A stretch of 64,000 nt of DNA from Oceanobacillus sojae (GCF_007991515.1 NZ_BJYM01000008.1:62001-126000), one strand, 5' to 3'. Positions 1-9,870 are shown, counted from the stretch's first letter. Notes: a model not told the origin generated them from the sequence alone. Numbers and translations are program-made.

Positions 1-111
1 CATCCTTATTTCTTTGTACAGGGGAAGGATACACCTCAGTATGGATGGATTTCTCCAAAGCCGGTAAAAGCACAGGATGATGAAAGTCAAGTGTTGTATA
101 ATTTCCTCTAA
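1..111 (+). CDS. sirA: SirA-like replication inhibitor, C-terminal fragment
   Basis: The first 36 codons read openly from base 1 to a TAA at 109-111, so the gene begins outside the window. The fragment contains the stretch YGWISPKPVK, which resembles the YGWLNPVK region near the end of B. subtilis SirA (YneE), the sporulation protein that binds DnaA to block new replication rounds. In B. subtilis sirA lies directly upstream of yneF, and yneF follows here 47 bp later, which supports the call. Only the tail is visible, so domain content cannot be judged. Confidence 0.65.
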   Translation, partial: HPYFFVQGKDTPQYGWISPKPVKAQDDESQVLYNFL

Positions 112-158
112 TCTAATATACTGTATTAGAGACAACACGAAGGAGGAAATTTTGTAAC

Positions 159-386
159 ATGAGTACGATATGGGTAGTATTAATTGCAATTGCAGCTTTA
201 GTTGCTGGTGTTGCTCTTGGATTTTTCATTGCCAGAAAATATATGATGAATTATTTGAAAAAGAATCCGCCGATTAATGAGCAGATGCTTCGTACATTGA
301 TGATGCAAATGGGCCAAAAGCCATCGCAGAAGAAAATTAATCAGATGATGCGGGCGATGAATAACCAAAATCAGTCTGGGAAATAA
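159..386 (+). CDS. yneF: YneF, UPF0154 small membrane protein
   Basis: This 75-residue protein has one N-terminal membrane helix (about residues 4-24, ending in GFFIARKY) followed by a basic, Met/Gln-rich cytoplasmic tail containing [12 protein letters not shown]. Both the length and this motif are typical of the UPF0154 family, whose function is unknown. A strong ribosome site AAGGAGG at about 139-145 fixes the ATG. It lies between sirA and ccdA as in B. subtilis and is followed by its own terminator. Confidence 0.9.
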   Translation: MSTIWVVLIAIAALVAGVALGFFIARKYMMNYLKKNPPINEQMLRTLMMQMGQKPSQKKINQMMRAMNNQNQSGK

Positions 387-413
387 TTTATAATTATTTT
401 ATGGACAAGCACT

Positions 414-445
414 AAAACCACTTTTTTTAGAAGGTGGTTTTTCTT
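414..445 (+). terminator. Intrinsic terminator after yneF
   Basis: AAAACCACTT and AAGGTGGTTTT form a stem, with one wobble, around a T-rich loop, followed by TTCTT. It ends the yneF unit before ccdA. Confidence 0.65.
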
Positions 446-600
446 ATTGGTAAAAAAAATTATGCAGGGAAGGATACAATATTATCCCTTTAGGCATCTT
501 TTTTTCATATCATTCGTAAAATGTATGGAGATTGTCATAAAATAATCTTTTATTTTTGTATTTCTCTGTTAGAATAGAAATGATTGATAGGGGGATTATC

Positions 601-1305
601 ATGGAGGAAATTAATATTTTCTTAGCCTTTGCAGCTGGATTTCTTTCATTTATTTCGCCTTGTGTTCTACCGTTGTATCCAGTATTTCTTTCTTATATTA
701 CGGGAATGAGCATGGATGAAATAAATCAAGATAATAAGGCGCTTGATCGAAAAGCAATTTTACATACGGTATGCTTTCTAATTGGTTTTTCAAGTATTTT
801 TATAATGATTGGTTTTACGACAACTTATATCTCCGAGTTTTTAGTAACATATCAAAATGAAATAAGACAAATTGGTGCTATTTTAATTATCTTTTTTGGT
901 TTAGTTATTGTCGGAGTATTAAATTTTCAGTTTCTCATGAAAGATCGTAAAATTCATTTTAAAAATCGTCCTGCAGGTTATTTTGGTTCTGTTATCATTG
1001 GTATGGCTTTTTCCTTAGGGTGGACACCATGCACCGGGCCAATTCTAGCTATTGTATTTTCACTGGCTGCAACAAGTCCTAATATAGGAATGATTATGAT
1101 GGTCAGCTATATTTTAGGGTTCTCTATTCCTTTTTTAGTACTGGGCTTTTTTATCGGCAAGTTAAAATGGTTTAGAAAGCACAGCCAAAAAATGGTGAAA
1201 ATCGGCGGCTGGATAATGATTTTAGTGGGAATTGCATTGTTTTTTGATTGGATGACAAAATTAACTGGATTTTTAGCAAATTTATTCGGCTTTACCGGGT
1301 TTTAA
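601..1305 (+). CDS. ccdA: Cytochrome c biogenesis protein CcdA
   Basis: CcdA moves reducing power across the membrane from cytoplasmic thioredoxin to extracytoplasmic thiol-disulfide proteins used in cytochrome c maturation and spore synthesis. The 234-residue protein has six predicted membrane helices. Its two redox-active cysteines are visible in FISPCVLPLYP (first helix) and GWTPCTGPILA (fourth helix). ATG at 601 is preferred over an upstream in-frame start at 556, because AGGGGG lies just before 601 and the length then matches B. subtilis CcdA (235). A likely partner, YneN, is encoded at 6947. Confidence 0.92.
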   Translation: MEEINIFLAFAAGFLSFISPCVLPLYPVFLSYITGMSMDEINQDNKALDRKAILHTVCFLIGFSSIFIMIGFTTTYISEFLVTYQNEIRQIGAILIIFFGLVIVGVLNFQFLMKDRKIHFKNRPAGYFGSVIIGMAFSLGWTPCTGPILAIVFSLAATSPNIGMIMMVSYILGFSIPFLVLGFFIGKLKWFRKHSQKMVKIGGWIMILVGIALFFDWMTKLTGFLANLFGFTGF

Positions 1306-1433
1306 ATGCTTTCAAATAAGAGTATTTAGAGGTATGCTTGAAATAAAGATTTTAAACTAGAAGATGAAAAGCATCAGATTAAACTATTTAAAAGCTGATG
1401 TTTGCCAGAATTTAGAGAAAAGAGTTGTTAGGT

Positions 1434-1907
1434 ATGTATTTAGCAATTGCGACAACGGCTGTTTTTGCATTTATGGCAATTGTGATGATATTTGTGCGGA
1501 TGCGTGCTTCCAGAAGGCCGGCATCTGTAAAAAGCATTATCCTGCCGCCATTTTTTATGAGTACCGGGGCGCTTATGTTCTTATTTCCGATGTTTCAGAT
1601 AAGCTGGCTTCAAGTTGCGGAAGCGCTGATTGTAGGAATAATATTTTCTATTTTTTTAATTAAAACATCAAAATTAGAGCATGAAGGGGATCATATCTAT
1701 GTTAAGCCATCAAAGATGTTTCCCGTCATTTTAGTTAGTTTGCTGGTAATCCGTATTATTATAAAGCTTATTATTGGTACAAGCATCTCTGTCGGAGAAA
1801 CCTCCGGCATGTTCTTTTTACTTGCTTTAGGAATGATTGGGACTTGGAGATTAGCTATGCTTTATCAGTATTTACAATTAACAAAAAAGCAAAGTGCAGA
1901 AATTTAA
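1434..1907 (+). CDS. ccdC: CcdC (YneJ) membrane protein
   Basis: This 157-residue protein has about four or five membrane helices and the motif KSIILPPFFMSTGALMF, characteristic of the CcdC/YneJ family encoded with ccdA. Its role in cytochrome c maturation is not well defined. ATG 1434 is chosen; TTG at 1425 is also possible because the upstream AGAG signal is weak. In B. subtilis a CheY-like gene, yneI, lies between ccdA and ccdC. The 128-bp gap here is too short to hold it. Confidence 0.85.
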   Translation: MYLAIATTAVFAFMAIVMIFVRMRASRRPASVKSIILPPFFMSTGALMFLFPMFQISWLQVAEALIVGIIFSIFLIKTSKLEHEGDHIYVKPSKMFPVILVSLLVIRIIIKLIIGTSISVGETSGMFFLLALGMIGTWRLAMLYQYLQLTKKQSAEI

Positions 1908-1922
1908 GCACTTTGCTTTTTT
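1883..1922. terminator. Bidirectional intrinsic terminator between ccdC and yneK
   Basis: A perfect 15-bp stem (AAAAAAGCAAAGTGC with its complement) overlaps the ccdC stop codon and ends in T residues on both strands. It can therefore terminate ccdC from the left and yneK from the right. Confidence 0.85.
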
Positions 1923-1980
1923 ATTTACGAAAACCATTCTTTTATTGGAATATAACTTGTTTAGCCCCGGGATATGAAAA

Positions 1981-2454
1981 CTATGATTTCTTCTGCTTAT
2001 ATTTCTCTTCCCAATTCTCCTGATAATTGTCTCTTGACTGCCGGAAAAAATCTTCATAGGGCGCAATATCAATATTTTTTTCCTTCAGTTTTTTACGGAG
2101 AAATTTATGATCTCTTTTTGGTGTTGCTAAAATATATCCTTCAATTAATGTTGGACGTGTAATGGATTCCTCATTTTTTTGAATGGATAATTCGCCAATT
2201 TTACTGGCAATTCTTTGTCTGGCAACATCTCTAAACAATTCAGGAACTGGTGAAACCAGTTCTTCTAAGAAGTCTTTTTCTGACTGAGACCATTTATGTA
2301 ACGTCTGTTCAAAATAATATTCTTCCCAATCCATAATTGAGCGTCCGTCCTCTTTTGGCAGCCGTTTTAAGAACTTTCGAAACATAAAATACCCACCGAT
2401 TGCCATCAAACCTATTAATAAACAGCCCCACATTATAACAATAAGTGATATCAT
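1981..2454 (-). CDS. yneK: YneK, DUF2621 membrane-anchored protein
   Basis: The protein has 157 residues: one N-terminal membrane helix (MISLIVIMWGCLLIGLMAIGG) and a charged cytoplasmic domain. Length, position after ccdC and minus orientation match B. subtilis YneK (DUF2621), whose function is unknown. ATG 2454 is chosen over GTG 2466 because AAGGTGAGG sits 7 bases before 2454. The C-terminal half is lysine-rich. Confidence 0.8.
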   Translation of the reverse strand: MISLIVIMWGCLLIGLMAIGGYFMFRKFLKRLPKEDGRSIMDWEEYYFEQTLHKWSQSEKDFLEELVSPVPELFRDVARQRIASKIGELSIQKNEESITRPTLIEGYILATPKRDHKFLRKKLKEKNIDIAPYEDFFRQSRDNYQENWEEKYKQKKS

Positions 2455-2676
2455 CGTACACCTCACCTTAATCTTACAAGAAAAATTACGAATATTGCTA
2501 ATTATTATAAACTATCAATTTATTTTTTTAGAAAATTGTAGTAACATTAACTTAACCATTGTCATCATTCCTTACTTTTATATTATAAAGTTATTAAGAA
2601 ATATACACAAGTATTCATAATTGTTTCGTCATAATCATACATATTATTTATAATAATTTCTGGAAGGAGCATGGGT

Positions 2677-3798
2677 ATGGATAAAAAACAAAAAAATGAA
2701 CTGCCTAATGGCTTACAAAGTTCTGAAAGTCGTCATAATTTACACCCCGATGCAGCGCTTTCAGCAGCCATTGTTTCATGGCTGAGTAAGAATATTGAAG
2801 GAATTGTGGTAGTATTCAAATTAAGCGGCGAAATAGAATATATCAGTGATTCTGTCTATAGGATACTTGGTTATGGACCAAAAGAAGTAATTGGAAAGAC
2901 GTGGAAGGATGCTCCACTCAGAATAGAGCCTGAGGTTACATCACAGTTTTTGATTGATGACAAAGTGAAACAAAAAAATCTGTTAATCGATATTCCGACT
3001 AAAAAAGGTGAGGTGTTCTCTTTTTCCTGTGAGTTAAATTACGATTTAGAAGATATAGATACAGAAAAAAGAATTTTGGCTTATCTGGAAAGAAAAACAG
3101 AAGATTCAATGCTGGATGATTTGATGATCCGTTCAGAGAAGATGAATGTGGCAGGTCAGCTGGCTGCAAGCCTGGTTCATGAAATACGCAATCCGCTTAC
3201 ATCCTTAAAGGGTTTCCTGCAATTACTCCAGGCTGGTGCACAGCATAAGGAGGAATACTTTAATGTGATGATTGAGGAAGTTGAAAAAATCGAGTCAATT
3301 ACATCAGAATTATTATTTATTTCGAAGCCTTTGACAGATAATCGTTCTAAAGAAGAAGTAACAAGTATGATGCAGGACGTAGCAATGTTATTACAATCGC
3401 AGGCGAATCAAAAGAATATTCAAATTCAGCTGCAGAGCAGTACAAATGCACCGGTTCTTTGTGATCGTTCTCAAATTAAACAAGTTCTAATTAACCTGGT
3501 GAAAAATGCAATTGAAGCAATGGATCAGCCTGGACAAATCATTGTTAAAGCAAAAGAAAATGATGATAAAATAAAAATTTCTGTTATTGATGAAGGCTGC
3601 GGGCTGCCAGAAGAGGTTCTGCACCGGCTCGGGGAACCTTTTTTTACAACAAAATCATCCGGGACAGGACTGGGGCTGTTAATTACTAAAAAAATCCTCA
3701 GTAATCATGATGCAGATTTTCATATGTATAATAATGAAGATAAAGGGAGCACGTTTGAAATTATTTTTCCAAAGGCTGATGGTGATCCTGACATATAA
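2677..3798 (+). CDS. PAS-domain sensor histidine kinase, KinA/KinE type
   Basis: This 373-residue soluble kinase has a PAS domain (about residues 39-138, with GEIEYISDSVYRILGYGPKE) and a HisKA domain. The phosphorylated His is about residue 168 in LVHEIRNPLTSLKGF. A HATPase_c domain follows, with N box NLVKNAIEA, G1 DEGCGLP and G2 GTGLGL. The layout and the LTSLKGFLQLL signature resemble the Bacillus sporulation kinases feeding Spo0F, although no response regulator is adjacent. ATG 2677 is preferred to ATG 2671, since GGAAGGAG ends at 2669. There is no membrane segment, so a cytoplasmic signal is expected. Confidence 0.88.
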   Translation: MDKKQKNELPNGLQSSESRHNLHPDAALSAAIVSWLSKNIEGIVVVFKLSGEIEYISDSVYRILGYGPKEVIGKTWKDAPLRIEPEVTSQFLIDDKVKQKNLLIDIPTKKGEVFSFSCELNYDLEDIDTEKRILAYLERKTEDSMLDDLMIRSEKMNVAGQLAASLVHEIRNPLTSLKGFLQLLQAGAQHKEEYFNVMIEEVEKIESITSELLFISKPLTDNRSKEEVTSMMQDVAMLLQSQANQKNIQIQLQSSTNAPVLCDRSQIKQVLINLVKNAIEAMDQPGQIIVKAKENDDKIKISVIDEGCGLPEEVLHRLGEPFFTTKSSGTGLGLLITKKILSNHDADFHMYNNEDKGSTFEIIFPKADGDPDI

Positions 3799-3885
3799 TT
3801 TTTTTGATGTAATGTTTTCATTTTACAAACCTAATCAGGTTTAAAGCATTCATATTATTTTCACTATCAATAATTTAGGGTTTAT

Positions 3886-3900
3886 ATAAGTTAGGCTTAT
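3886..3900 (+). promoter_or_regulatory. CcpC-like dyad upstream of citB
   Basis: ATAA-N7-TTAT (ATAAGTTAGGCTTAT) matches the CcpC box known upstream of B. subtilis citB, where the regulator responds to citrate. A half site ATAA follows at 3909-3912. Promoter elements cannot be fixed with certainty; TTGTTT at 3945-3950 with TATTAT at 3968-3973 (17-bp spacer) is one possibility. Confidence 0.4.
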
Positions 3901-4077
3901 CTCTTGGCATAACTTTTTACTATCTACTATTTAACAATAATTATTTGTTTTATTTGCTAGATTCCTATATTATATACTATGAACAGTCTATTTATTTGAA
4001 TAGCAGTATTGATTAAAAAAAGTAATACCTCCTTGCGAAAAGTCGAGGAGGAGAGGAAATGAAAGGGGTAACACAAT

Positions 4078-6789
4078 ATGTCGAACACAAATGCGTACAA
4101 TGCAAAAAAGCAGTTCGAGCTGAACGGTAAAACGTATAATTATTACCGTTTGAAGGATTTGGAAGAAGCAGGATTAGGTAAGGTGGATCGTTTGCCATTT
4201 TCTATCCGTGTTCTTTTAGAATCTTTACTAAGACAGCATGATGGACATCAAATTAAAAATGAACATGTTGAATCACTGGCAAACTGGGGAACAGATAAGG
4301 CTACAGGAGCAGATGTGCCTTTTAAACCTTCCCGCGTTATTTTGCAGGACTTTACAGGGGTGCCTGCGGTTGTTGACCTTGCTTCTCTTCGTAAGGCAAT
4401 GGTAGATCTTGGTGGGGAGCCGGACAAAATCAATCCGGAAGTTCCTGTAGATTTAGTCATTGACCACTCTGTACAGGTTGACCAATATGGAACACCAGAT
4501 GCATTACGTGCAAATATGGAATTAGAATTTGAACGTAATGCGGAGCGTTATCAGTTCTTAAACTGGGCTCAGAAAGCATTTAACAACTATCGTGCAGTAC
4601 CGCCGGCAACAGGTATTGTTCACCAGGTTAACCTGGAGTATCTTGCTGATGTTGTACATGCGCTTGAAAATGAAGACGGCACTTATGACACGTTCCCTGA
4701 TACGCTTGTAGGAACCGACTCCCATACAACAATGATCAATGGTCTAGGTATTCTGGGCTGGGGCGTTGGTGGAATTGAAGCGGAAGCAGGTATGCTTGGA
4801 CAGCCTTCTTATTTCCCTGCACCTGAAGTAATTGGTGTGAAATTCACAGGTTCATTCCCGAATGGTACCACAGCGACTGACCTTGCATTGAAAGTAACAC
4901 AGGTATTGCGTGAACAAAATGTAGTTGGTAAATTTGTAGAGTACTTCGGACCAGGTCTAAAGGATATGCCATTAGCTGACCGTGCGACTATTTCTAATAT
5001 GGCGCCAGAATACGGCGCAACTTGTGGTTTCTTCCCAATTGATCAGGAATCGCTTGATTATTTAAAATTAACTGGTCGTGACGATGAGCTGATTGCAACT
5101 GTTGAAAAATACTGTAAAGAAAATAATTTATGGTACGATGCAAATGATGCTGATCCTGAATATACACAAGTAATTGAAATTAATCTTTCAGAGTTAGAAC
5201 CGAATCTTTCCGGCCCAAAACGTCCTCAGGATTTAATTGCACTGTCTAACATGAAAAAAGAATTTAATAAAGCAATTACTGCAAAAGAAGGAAATCAGGG
5301 ATTTGGATTAGATAAAGCTGAATTTGATAAAGAAGTTGAAATCAAGCATCCAAATGGTAAAACTTCTGTTATGAAAACCGGCAGCCTTGCTATTGCTGCA
5401 ATTACATCCTGTACAAACACATCAAACCCGTATGTTATGTTAGGGGCAGGTCTTGTTGCAAAGAAAGCTGTTGAAAAAGGTCTTGAAGTTCCTGAATATG
5501 TAAAAACTTCACTGGCACCAGGTTCCAAAGTTGTAACACGTTACTTAGAAGATGCCGGCTTACAAACGTATTTAGATAAACTTGGTTTTAATCTTGTAGG
5601 TTACGGATGTACAACATGTATCGGTAACTCCGGACCTTTACGTGAAGAAATTGAAGAAGCTATTGCTGAAAGTGATTTAATTGCGTCTTCTGTATTATCA
5701 GGTAACCGTAACTTTGAAGGACGTATCCATCCGCTTGTAAAAGCGAACTACTTAGCATCACCGCCGCTTGTAGTTGCTTATGCACTGGCAGGAACAGTGG
5801 ATGTTGATTTAACAAAAGATGCTCTTGGTAAAGATGCAGAGGGCAATGACGTTTATATGTCTGATATCTGGCCAACACTTACTGAAATCAAAGAAGAGGT
5901 TCAGAAAGTAGTTACTCCGGAAATCTTCCGCAAAGAATATGAAAATGTATTTAATTCCAATGAAAAATGGAATGAAATTGATACAACAGATGAGCCATTA
6001 TTTGAATGGGATGAGGACTCTACTTATATCCAAAATCCTCCATTCTTTGAAGGGCTGACTCCTGAAGCAGGAACAGTTGAACCACTCAGCGGATTACGTG
6101 CTATCGGATTATTTGGCGATTCTGTAACAACAGATCACATTTCTCCGGCAGGTGCAATTGCAAAAGATATGCCAGCAGGTAAGTACTTGCAGGAAAAAGG
6201 AGTTTCACCAAGAAACTTTAACTCTTACGGGTCTCGCCGTGGTAACCATGAAATCATGATGCGTGGTACGTTTGCTAACATCCGTATCCGTAACCTATTA
6301 GCTCCTGGCACAGAAGGTGGTTACACTACCTACTGGCCAACTGGTGATGTAATGCCAATCTATGATGCTGCAATGAAATATCAACAAGACGGAACAGGTC
6401 TTATTGTTATGGGCGGAAAAGATTATGGTATGGGATCATCCCGTGACTGGGCTGCAAAAGGTACAAATCTATTAGGAATCAAAACAGTTATTGCTGAAAG
6501 CTTTGAGCGTATTCACCGCTCTAACCTTGTAATGATGGGTGTATTACCGTTGCAATTTGAAAAAGGTCAAAACGCTGAAAGCTTAGGTTTAACAGGGAAA
6601 GAAACATTTGCTGTAGATGTTGATGAATCTGTAAAACCGGGTGATTTAGTCAATGTAACTGCAACAGATGAAGCTGGTAAGGTAACTTCATTTAAAGCAG
6701 TTGCCCGTTTTGATAGTGACGTAGAAATTGATTACTATCGTCATGGTGGTATCTTACGTATGGTACTGCGTGAAAAAGTAAAAGCATAA
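4078..6789 (+). CDS. citB: Aconitate hydratase (AcnA/IRP1 type)
   Basis: Aconitase interconverts citrate and isocitrate in the TCA cycle and in Bacillus can also bind RNA when it loses its cluster. The 903-residue length is typical of the AcnA/IRP1 class. The three [4Fe-4S] ligands are C445 (SCTNTSNP), C511 and C514 ([13 protein letters not shown]), with the same spacing as IRP1. The substrate loops [14 protein letters not shown] and [10 protein letters not shown] and the swivel-domain motif [10 protein letters not shown] are intact. The ribosome site is AAAGGGG (4062-4068). Monocistronic, with its own terminator. Confidence 0.97.
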   Translation: MSNTNAYNAKKQFELNGKTYNYYRLKDLEEAGLGKVDRLPFSIRVLLESLLRQHDGHQIKNEHVESLANWGTDKATGADVPFKPSRVILQDFTGVPAVVDLASLRKAMVDLGGEPDKINPEVPVDLVIDHSVQVDQYGTPDALRANMELEFERNAERYQFLNWAQKAFNNYRAVPPATGIVHQVNLEYLADVVHALENEDGTYDTFPDTLVGTDSHTTMINGLGILGWGVGGIEAEAGMLGQPSYFPAPEVIGVKFTGSFPNGTTATDLALKVTQVLREQNVVGKFVEYFGPGLKDMPLADRATISNMAPEYGATCGFFPIDQESLDYLKLTGRDDELIATVEKYCKENNLWYDANDADPEYTQVIEINLSELEPNLSGPKRPQDLIALSNMKKEFNKAITAKEGNQGFGLDKAEFDKEVEIKHPNGKTSVMKTGSLAIAAITSCTNTSNPYVMLGAGLVAKKAVEKGLEVPEYVKTSLAPGSKVVTRYLEDAGLQTYLDKLGFNLVGYGCTTCIGNSGPLREEIEEAIAESDLIASSVLSGNRNFEGRIHPLVKANYLASPPLVVAYALAGTVDVDLTKDALGKDAEGNDVYMSDIWPTLTEIKEEVQKVVTPEIFRKEYENVFNSNEKWNEIDTTDEPLFEWDEDSTYIQNPPFFEGLTPEAGTVEPLSGLRAIGLFGDSVTTDHISPAGAIAKDMPAGKYLQEKGVSPRNFNSYGSRRGNHEIMMRGTFANIRIRNLLAPGTEGGYTTYWPTGDVMPIYDAAMKYQQDGTGLIVMGGKDYGMGSSRDWAAKGTNLLGIKTVIAESFERIHRSNLVMMGVLPLQFEKGQNAESLGLTGKETFAVDVDESVKPGDLVNVTATDEAGKVTSFKAVARFDSDVEIDYYRHGGILRMVLREKVKA

Positions 6790-6809
6790 ACAGTCAGCTG
6801 TTTTGTATG

Positions 6810-6851
6810 GAAAAAGAGTCTTTGTTTTTAATCAGACAAGGCTCTTTTTCT
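6810..6851 (+). terminator. Intrinsic terminator after citB
   Basis: AAAAAGAGTCTTTG pairs imperfectly with CAAGGCTCTTTTT about 12 bases later and runs into T residues. Confidence 0.75.
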
Positions 6852-6946
6852 ATGCTATTTTTAAGGGCTCTATCCTTTACAAATTTCAAGTTCCTCTTTA
6901 CGATAGAGGAAGGAAACCAATTAATTTGGATGGTAGGAGATAAGAA

Positions 6947-7549
6947 GTGTATAAACGGATATTTGCGCTCACCTTATTATTAGTACTTGTTGGGATTGTT
7001 ATTGCAAATATTGTTCAAGACAGATTCATGGATAACACTGCAAATGGAGAAGAAGATCCAGTTCTTATAGACGATGGTACTTCTGGCCAGGGTGCTGCCA
7101 TTGCCCCTGCTGAAAGTGCCGGAGTGGAACCTGGTGAACAAGCTCCTGATTTTGAACTTGAGACATTAGAAGGAGAAAGCTTTCAGCTTTCAGATTTACA
7201 GGGAAAGAAAGTAATTTTAAACTTCTGGTATTCCTGGTGTCCCCCTTGTATAGAAGAAATGCCCGAACTGCAGAAATTCTATGAGGACTATCAAGAAGAA
7301 GTGGAGGTAGTTACTGTAAATCTGACTACAGTTGAAAACAGCATATCAGATGCGCAGGAATTTATTCAGGAGCATGGATATACGTTTCCTGTACCTTTAG
7401 ATAAAGATAACGCCGTGTCTGATCAGTATGTTGTCTATGCGGCACCAACCACATATTTTATCGGAACAGATGGGAAAATACAGCATCCGAGAAAAATGGG
7501 GCCGATGGATTATGAATTTATGGAGGAAATGGTTCAAGAAATGGATTGA
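6947..7549 (+). CDS. yneN: Membrane-anchored thioredoxin-like protein YneN
   Basis: The 200-residue protein has an N-terminal membrane anchor (about residues 5-22), an acidic linker, and an AhpC/TSA-Redoxin domain whose active site is WYSWCPPC. The cis-Pro loop is in YAAPTTYFI. This is the ResA/StoA-type architecture of extracytoplasmic thiol-disulfide oxidoreductases; the likely electron donor is CcdA, encoded at 601. GTG start with TAGGAGA 6 bases upstream. B. subtilis sspN and tlp, normally next, are absent: only 28 bp separate this gene from yneP. Confidence 0.9.
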   Translation: MYKRIFALTLLLVLVGIVIANIVQDRFMDNTANGEEDPVLIDDGTSGQGAAIAPAESAGVEPGEQAPDFELETLEGESFQLSDLQGKKVILNFWYSWCPPCIEEMPELQKFYEDYQEEVEVVTVNLTTVENSISDAQEFIQEHGYTFPVPLDKDNAVSDQYVVYAAPTTYFIGTDGKIQHPRKMGPMDYEFMEEMVQEMD

Positions 7550-7577
7550 TTGCGGGAAGTAAGAGGAGGAAGAACGC

Positions 7578-8006
7578 TTGTTAATTACAGAAACACCAAT
7601 AGAAGTTAGATATCAGGAAACCGATCAGATGGGCGTCGTCTACCATGCGAATTATTTAGTTTGGTTTGAAATCGGGCGTACAAAATTTGTGGAAGCTTTA
7701 GGGCTTAACTATCATCAAGGCATGGAGAAGCATAATGTTGTTTCTCCTGTAATTGATGCGCAAATTTCATATAAAAATGCCGTTCGCTATGGTGAAAAAC
7801 CAGTTGTAAAAACATGGCTGGAGACTTACGACGGTTTACGTACGGTTTATCGTTATGAAATTCTAAATGGAGCTGGAGATTTAGCTGTCACTGGTACAAC
7901 AACTCACACAATTGTTGATAAAGACACCTTTCGACCGCTATCTATTCGAAGGAAATTTCCTGATTGGCACGCTGCATATCAAGATCAGCTTAAGAAAGAG
8001 GATTAG
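7578..8006 (+). CDS. yneP: Acyl-CoA thioesterase YneP (4HBT/YbgC family)
   Basis: This 142-residue hotdog-fold protein carries the family motif YQETDQMGVVYHANYLVWFE, with the Asp expected for 4-hydroxybenzoyl-CoA/YbgC-type thioesterases that release free acids from acyl-CoA. It starts at TTG 7578 behind AGGAGGA (7563-7569). Only 2 bp separate it from yneQ, so the two are probably cotranscribed. The natural substrate is not evident. Confidence 0.88.
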   Translation: MLITETPIEVRYQETDQMGVVYHANYLVWFEIGRTKFVEALGLNYHQGMEKHNVVSPVIDAQISYKNAVRYGEKPVVKTWLETYDGLRTVYRYEILNGAGDLAVTGTTTHTIVDKDTFRPLSIRRKFPDWHAAYQDQLKKED

Positions 8007-8008
8007 AA

Positions 8009-8305
8009 ATGGCTTTTGGATTAAAAAGAGAAGAGTTAAACCAGTGGAAGCGAAATGTGCGAGCTGGAAAGATTGATTTTATAACACATTATTGGCTGGA
8101 TGATCGTTTCCCTGGCTGTAATACAGTAACAAAAGTCGGCTGCAGTGACTTGGAGAAGCTAAAAGAGTGGGGGAGGAAATATAATTTAGATGAATCCTGG
8201 ATTGATTTAAAACCTAAATACCCCCATTTTGATTTATTCGGCGACTATCAATGGCAGATTTTAAAAACTGAAAACAGGCTGGATCAATTAGAGCGATTTA
8301 AATAG
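8009..8305 (+). CDS. yneQ: YneQ, small conserved hypothetical protein
   Basis: This 98-residue soluble protein is rich in Trp and charged residues (HYWLDDRFPGC, DYQWQILKTENR). Position, size and coupling to yneP match B. subtilis YneQ, a hypothetical protein without assigned function. It lacks a signal peptide or membrane helix. A strong terminator begins at its stop codon. Confidence 0.8.
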   Translation: MAFGLKREELNQWKRNVRAGKIDFITHYWLDDRFPGCNTVTKVGCSDLEKLKEWGRKYNLDESWIDLKPKYPHFDLFGDYQWQILKTENRLDQLERFK

Positions 8306-8342
8306 CAAAAAGCGTAGGAAAATCAATCTCCTACGCTTTTTG
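8306..8342. terminator. Bidirectional terminator between yneQ and yneR
   Basis: A perfect 14-bp stem (CAAAAAGCGTAGGA with its complement, 9-nt loop) lies between two converging genes and has T-runs on both strands. Confidence 0.9.
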
Positions 8343-8362
8343 TCTGCTCTACAGTAATTTCA

Positions 8363-8659
8363 TTAATCTGTTTCAGGATATTCAATTTTTGGTTCTTTTT
8401 TAGATTCATCATAAGAGACAGATAAATTTGCTCCTTCAAAATACCAGTCATCGGATTCTTCAACAAAAAAATGGATACCTTCTACCGTGGTTGAAGCAGT
8501 TTCGTTTTTTGGTGCTTCAGCTTTAATTCCGAGAGAAAAACCGGCAATTCTGCCGCCGACTCCGCCATATCTTGGAAAGAATCGTACATTCTTTTCATTC
8601 TCTAAAGCTAACTCTTCTTTATACCATTTTGCAACTTGTTCTGATACTTTAATGTCCAT
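8363..8659 (-). CDS. yneR: HesB/YneR family protein
   Basis: This 98-residue HesB-like (A-type carrier fold) protein contains VRFFPRYGGVGGRIAGFSLG, typical of the YneR subfamily. It has no cysteine at all, so it cannot bind an iron-sulfur cluster in the way IscA/SufA do. YneR proteins are known to lack those ligands and their role is unclear. ATG at 8659 is preceded by a GGGAGAG ribosome site. It converges on yneQ as in B. subtilis. Confidence 0.85.
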   Translation of the reverse strand: MDIKVSEQVAKWYKEELALENEKNVRFFPRYGGVGGRIAGFSLGIKAEAPKNETASTTVEGIHFFVEESDDWYFEGANLSVSYDESKKEPKIEYPETD

Positions 8660-8676
8660 TGTCTCTCTCCCTTGTA

Positions 8677-8907
8677 TTAATGCTTTTTCTCAGATTTCTC
8701 TGGAACGTAATCAACTCCGCCTGGATGGAATGGATGACATTTACTAATTCTCTTTATAGTCAATATTCCACCTTTAAAAATTCCAAAACGTCGAAATGCT
8801 TCTATAGCATAGGCTGAGCAGGTAGGATAGAAGCGGCAGGTTGCCGGTGTAAAAGGACTGATGGCAAGCTGGTAAAAGCGAATAAGTCCAATAAATATAT
8901 ATTTCAT
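8677..8907 (-). CDS. yidD: Membrane protein insertion efficiency factor YidD
   Basis: This 76-residue amphipathic protein has the full YidD signature: [29 protein letters not shown] and [13 protein letters not shown]. YidD assists YidC in membrane protein insertion. ATG 8907 is chosen because it lies 7 bases beyond the folE2 stop, with an AAGG ribosome site inside the end of folE2. The frame stays open further upstream but has no family similarity there. Confidence 0.92.
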   Translation of the reverse strand: MKYIFIGLIRFYQLAISPFTPATCRFYPTCSAYAIEAFRRFGIFKGGILTIKRISKCHPFHPGGVDYVPEKSEKKH

Positions 8908-8914
8908 ATTAAAA

Positions 8915-9847
8915 TTAACCTTGTCCGTTGCGCTTATCATACGTAACTGAAGCAATAGCATCATGCATATGAATAGATTCCTCGTTACGGCATGATACAT
9001 GAAACTTAAGAACAGAAGGCAATTCATAGAGGTCTGCTGCAATTAAGCGAACCATATCCTCGACAAATCTCGGATTTTCGTAAGCCTGCTCTGTTACCAT
9101 TTTTTCATCCGGTCTTTTTAAAATAGGGTGAAGTCTGGCACTTGCATTACTTTCAGCAGCCTCTAATAAAAGTACCTTCCAATCATCATCTGCATTCGAA
9201 AAATTAGACTCCAGCTCTGTTTCAATCGTCACATTACCCCGCTGGTTATGAGCGCTGTATTCACTAATTTCTTTTGAGCAGGGGCATAGTGTCGTTATTT
9301 GTACTTTTAAAGAAACGTTGATTTGATAATCCTCATGTTTTGAATAGCGTACAGAAACAGATGCTTCAGCATGGTTCAGTCCTGAGGCAAGAGTCTGTGG
9401 AGCTTCACGTTCATAGAACCAGGGGAAGCTCACAGAAACAGATGCATCATCCTGCTCCAGTTTATTTGCCAGATCCTTGGTAAACTGTTTCAGCTCATCA
9501 ATAGAGATGGTGAAGCCGCCTTGATAATATTGCTCTAACAGCTCCATAAAACGGCTCATATTTGTGCCTTTACTATTGGCAGGGATGCTGGATGAAAATG
9601 TGAATGTCCCAATGGTTGTTTGTTCATAAGGTGTTTGTCCGCTCAAGACACGGACAGGGTACTTTACATTTGCTACTCCAACTGCATCCAAATCAAAAAG
9701 AAAATCACGTTTTACATTTTGTAAATCAGCCATTTTGCTTTTTTCAGTAGGCTTTTTTTTCTCTCCAGGCGGAACAGAACCAAATAATCTATGTCTTTCT
9801 TCCTTAGATGGAAGCTTTTTTAATGAAATCGTGTCTATTTGCTGCAT
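8915..9847 (-). CDS. folE2: GTP cyclohydrolase I type 2 (FolE2)
   Basis: FolE2 converts GTP to 7,8-dihydroneopterin triphosphate, the first step of folate synthesis, using a zinc-independent fold. The 310-residue protein has the metal-ligand motif [20 protein letters not shown] and the SIHMHDAI segment near the C terminus. It is cotranscribed with yidD (7-bp gap). No copy of the B. subtilis Zur box (TCGTAAT-N-ATTACGA) is visible upstream, so zinc-limitation control is not supported. A short palindrome at 9871-9890 lies in the leader. Confidence 0.93.
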   Translation of the reverse strand: MQQIDTISLKKLPSKEERHRLFGSVPPGEKKKPTEKSKMADLQNVKRDFLFDLDAVGVANVKYPVRVLSGQTPYEQTTIGTFTFSSSIPANSKGTNMSRFMELLEQYYQGGFTISIDELKQFTKDLANKLEQDDASVSVSFPWFYEREAPQTLASGLNHAEASVSVRYSKHEDYQINVSLKVQITTLCPCSKEISEYSAHNQRGNVTIETELESNFSNADDDWKVLLLEAAESNASARLHPILKRPDEKMVTEQAYENPRFVEDMVRLIAADLYELPSVLKFHVSCRNEESIHMHDAIASVTYDKRNGQG

Positions 9848-9870
9848 AAAAAAACGCCCTTTCTTGTAAA

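Noticed and set aside
1364..1663. 99-codon plus-strand frame rich in Cys
   Set aside because: It overlaps ccdC in another frame, has no ribosome site, and its sequence is an antisense-like shadow of a well-supported membrane protein.
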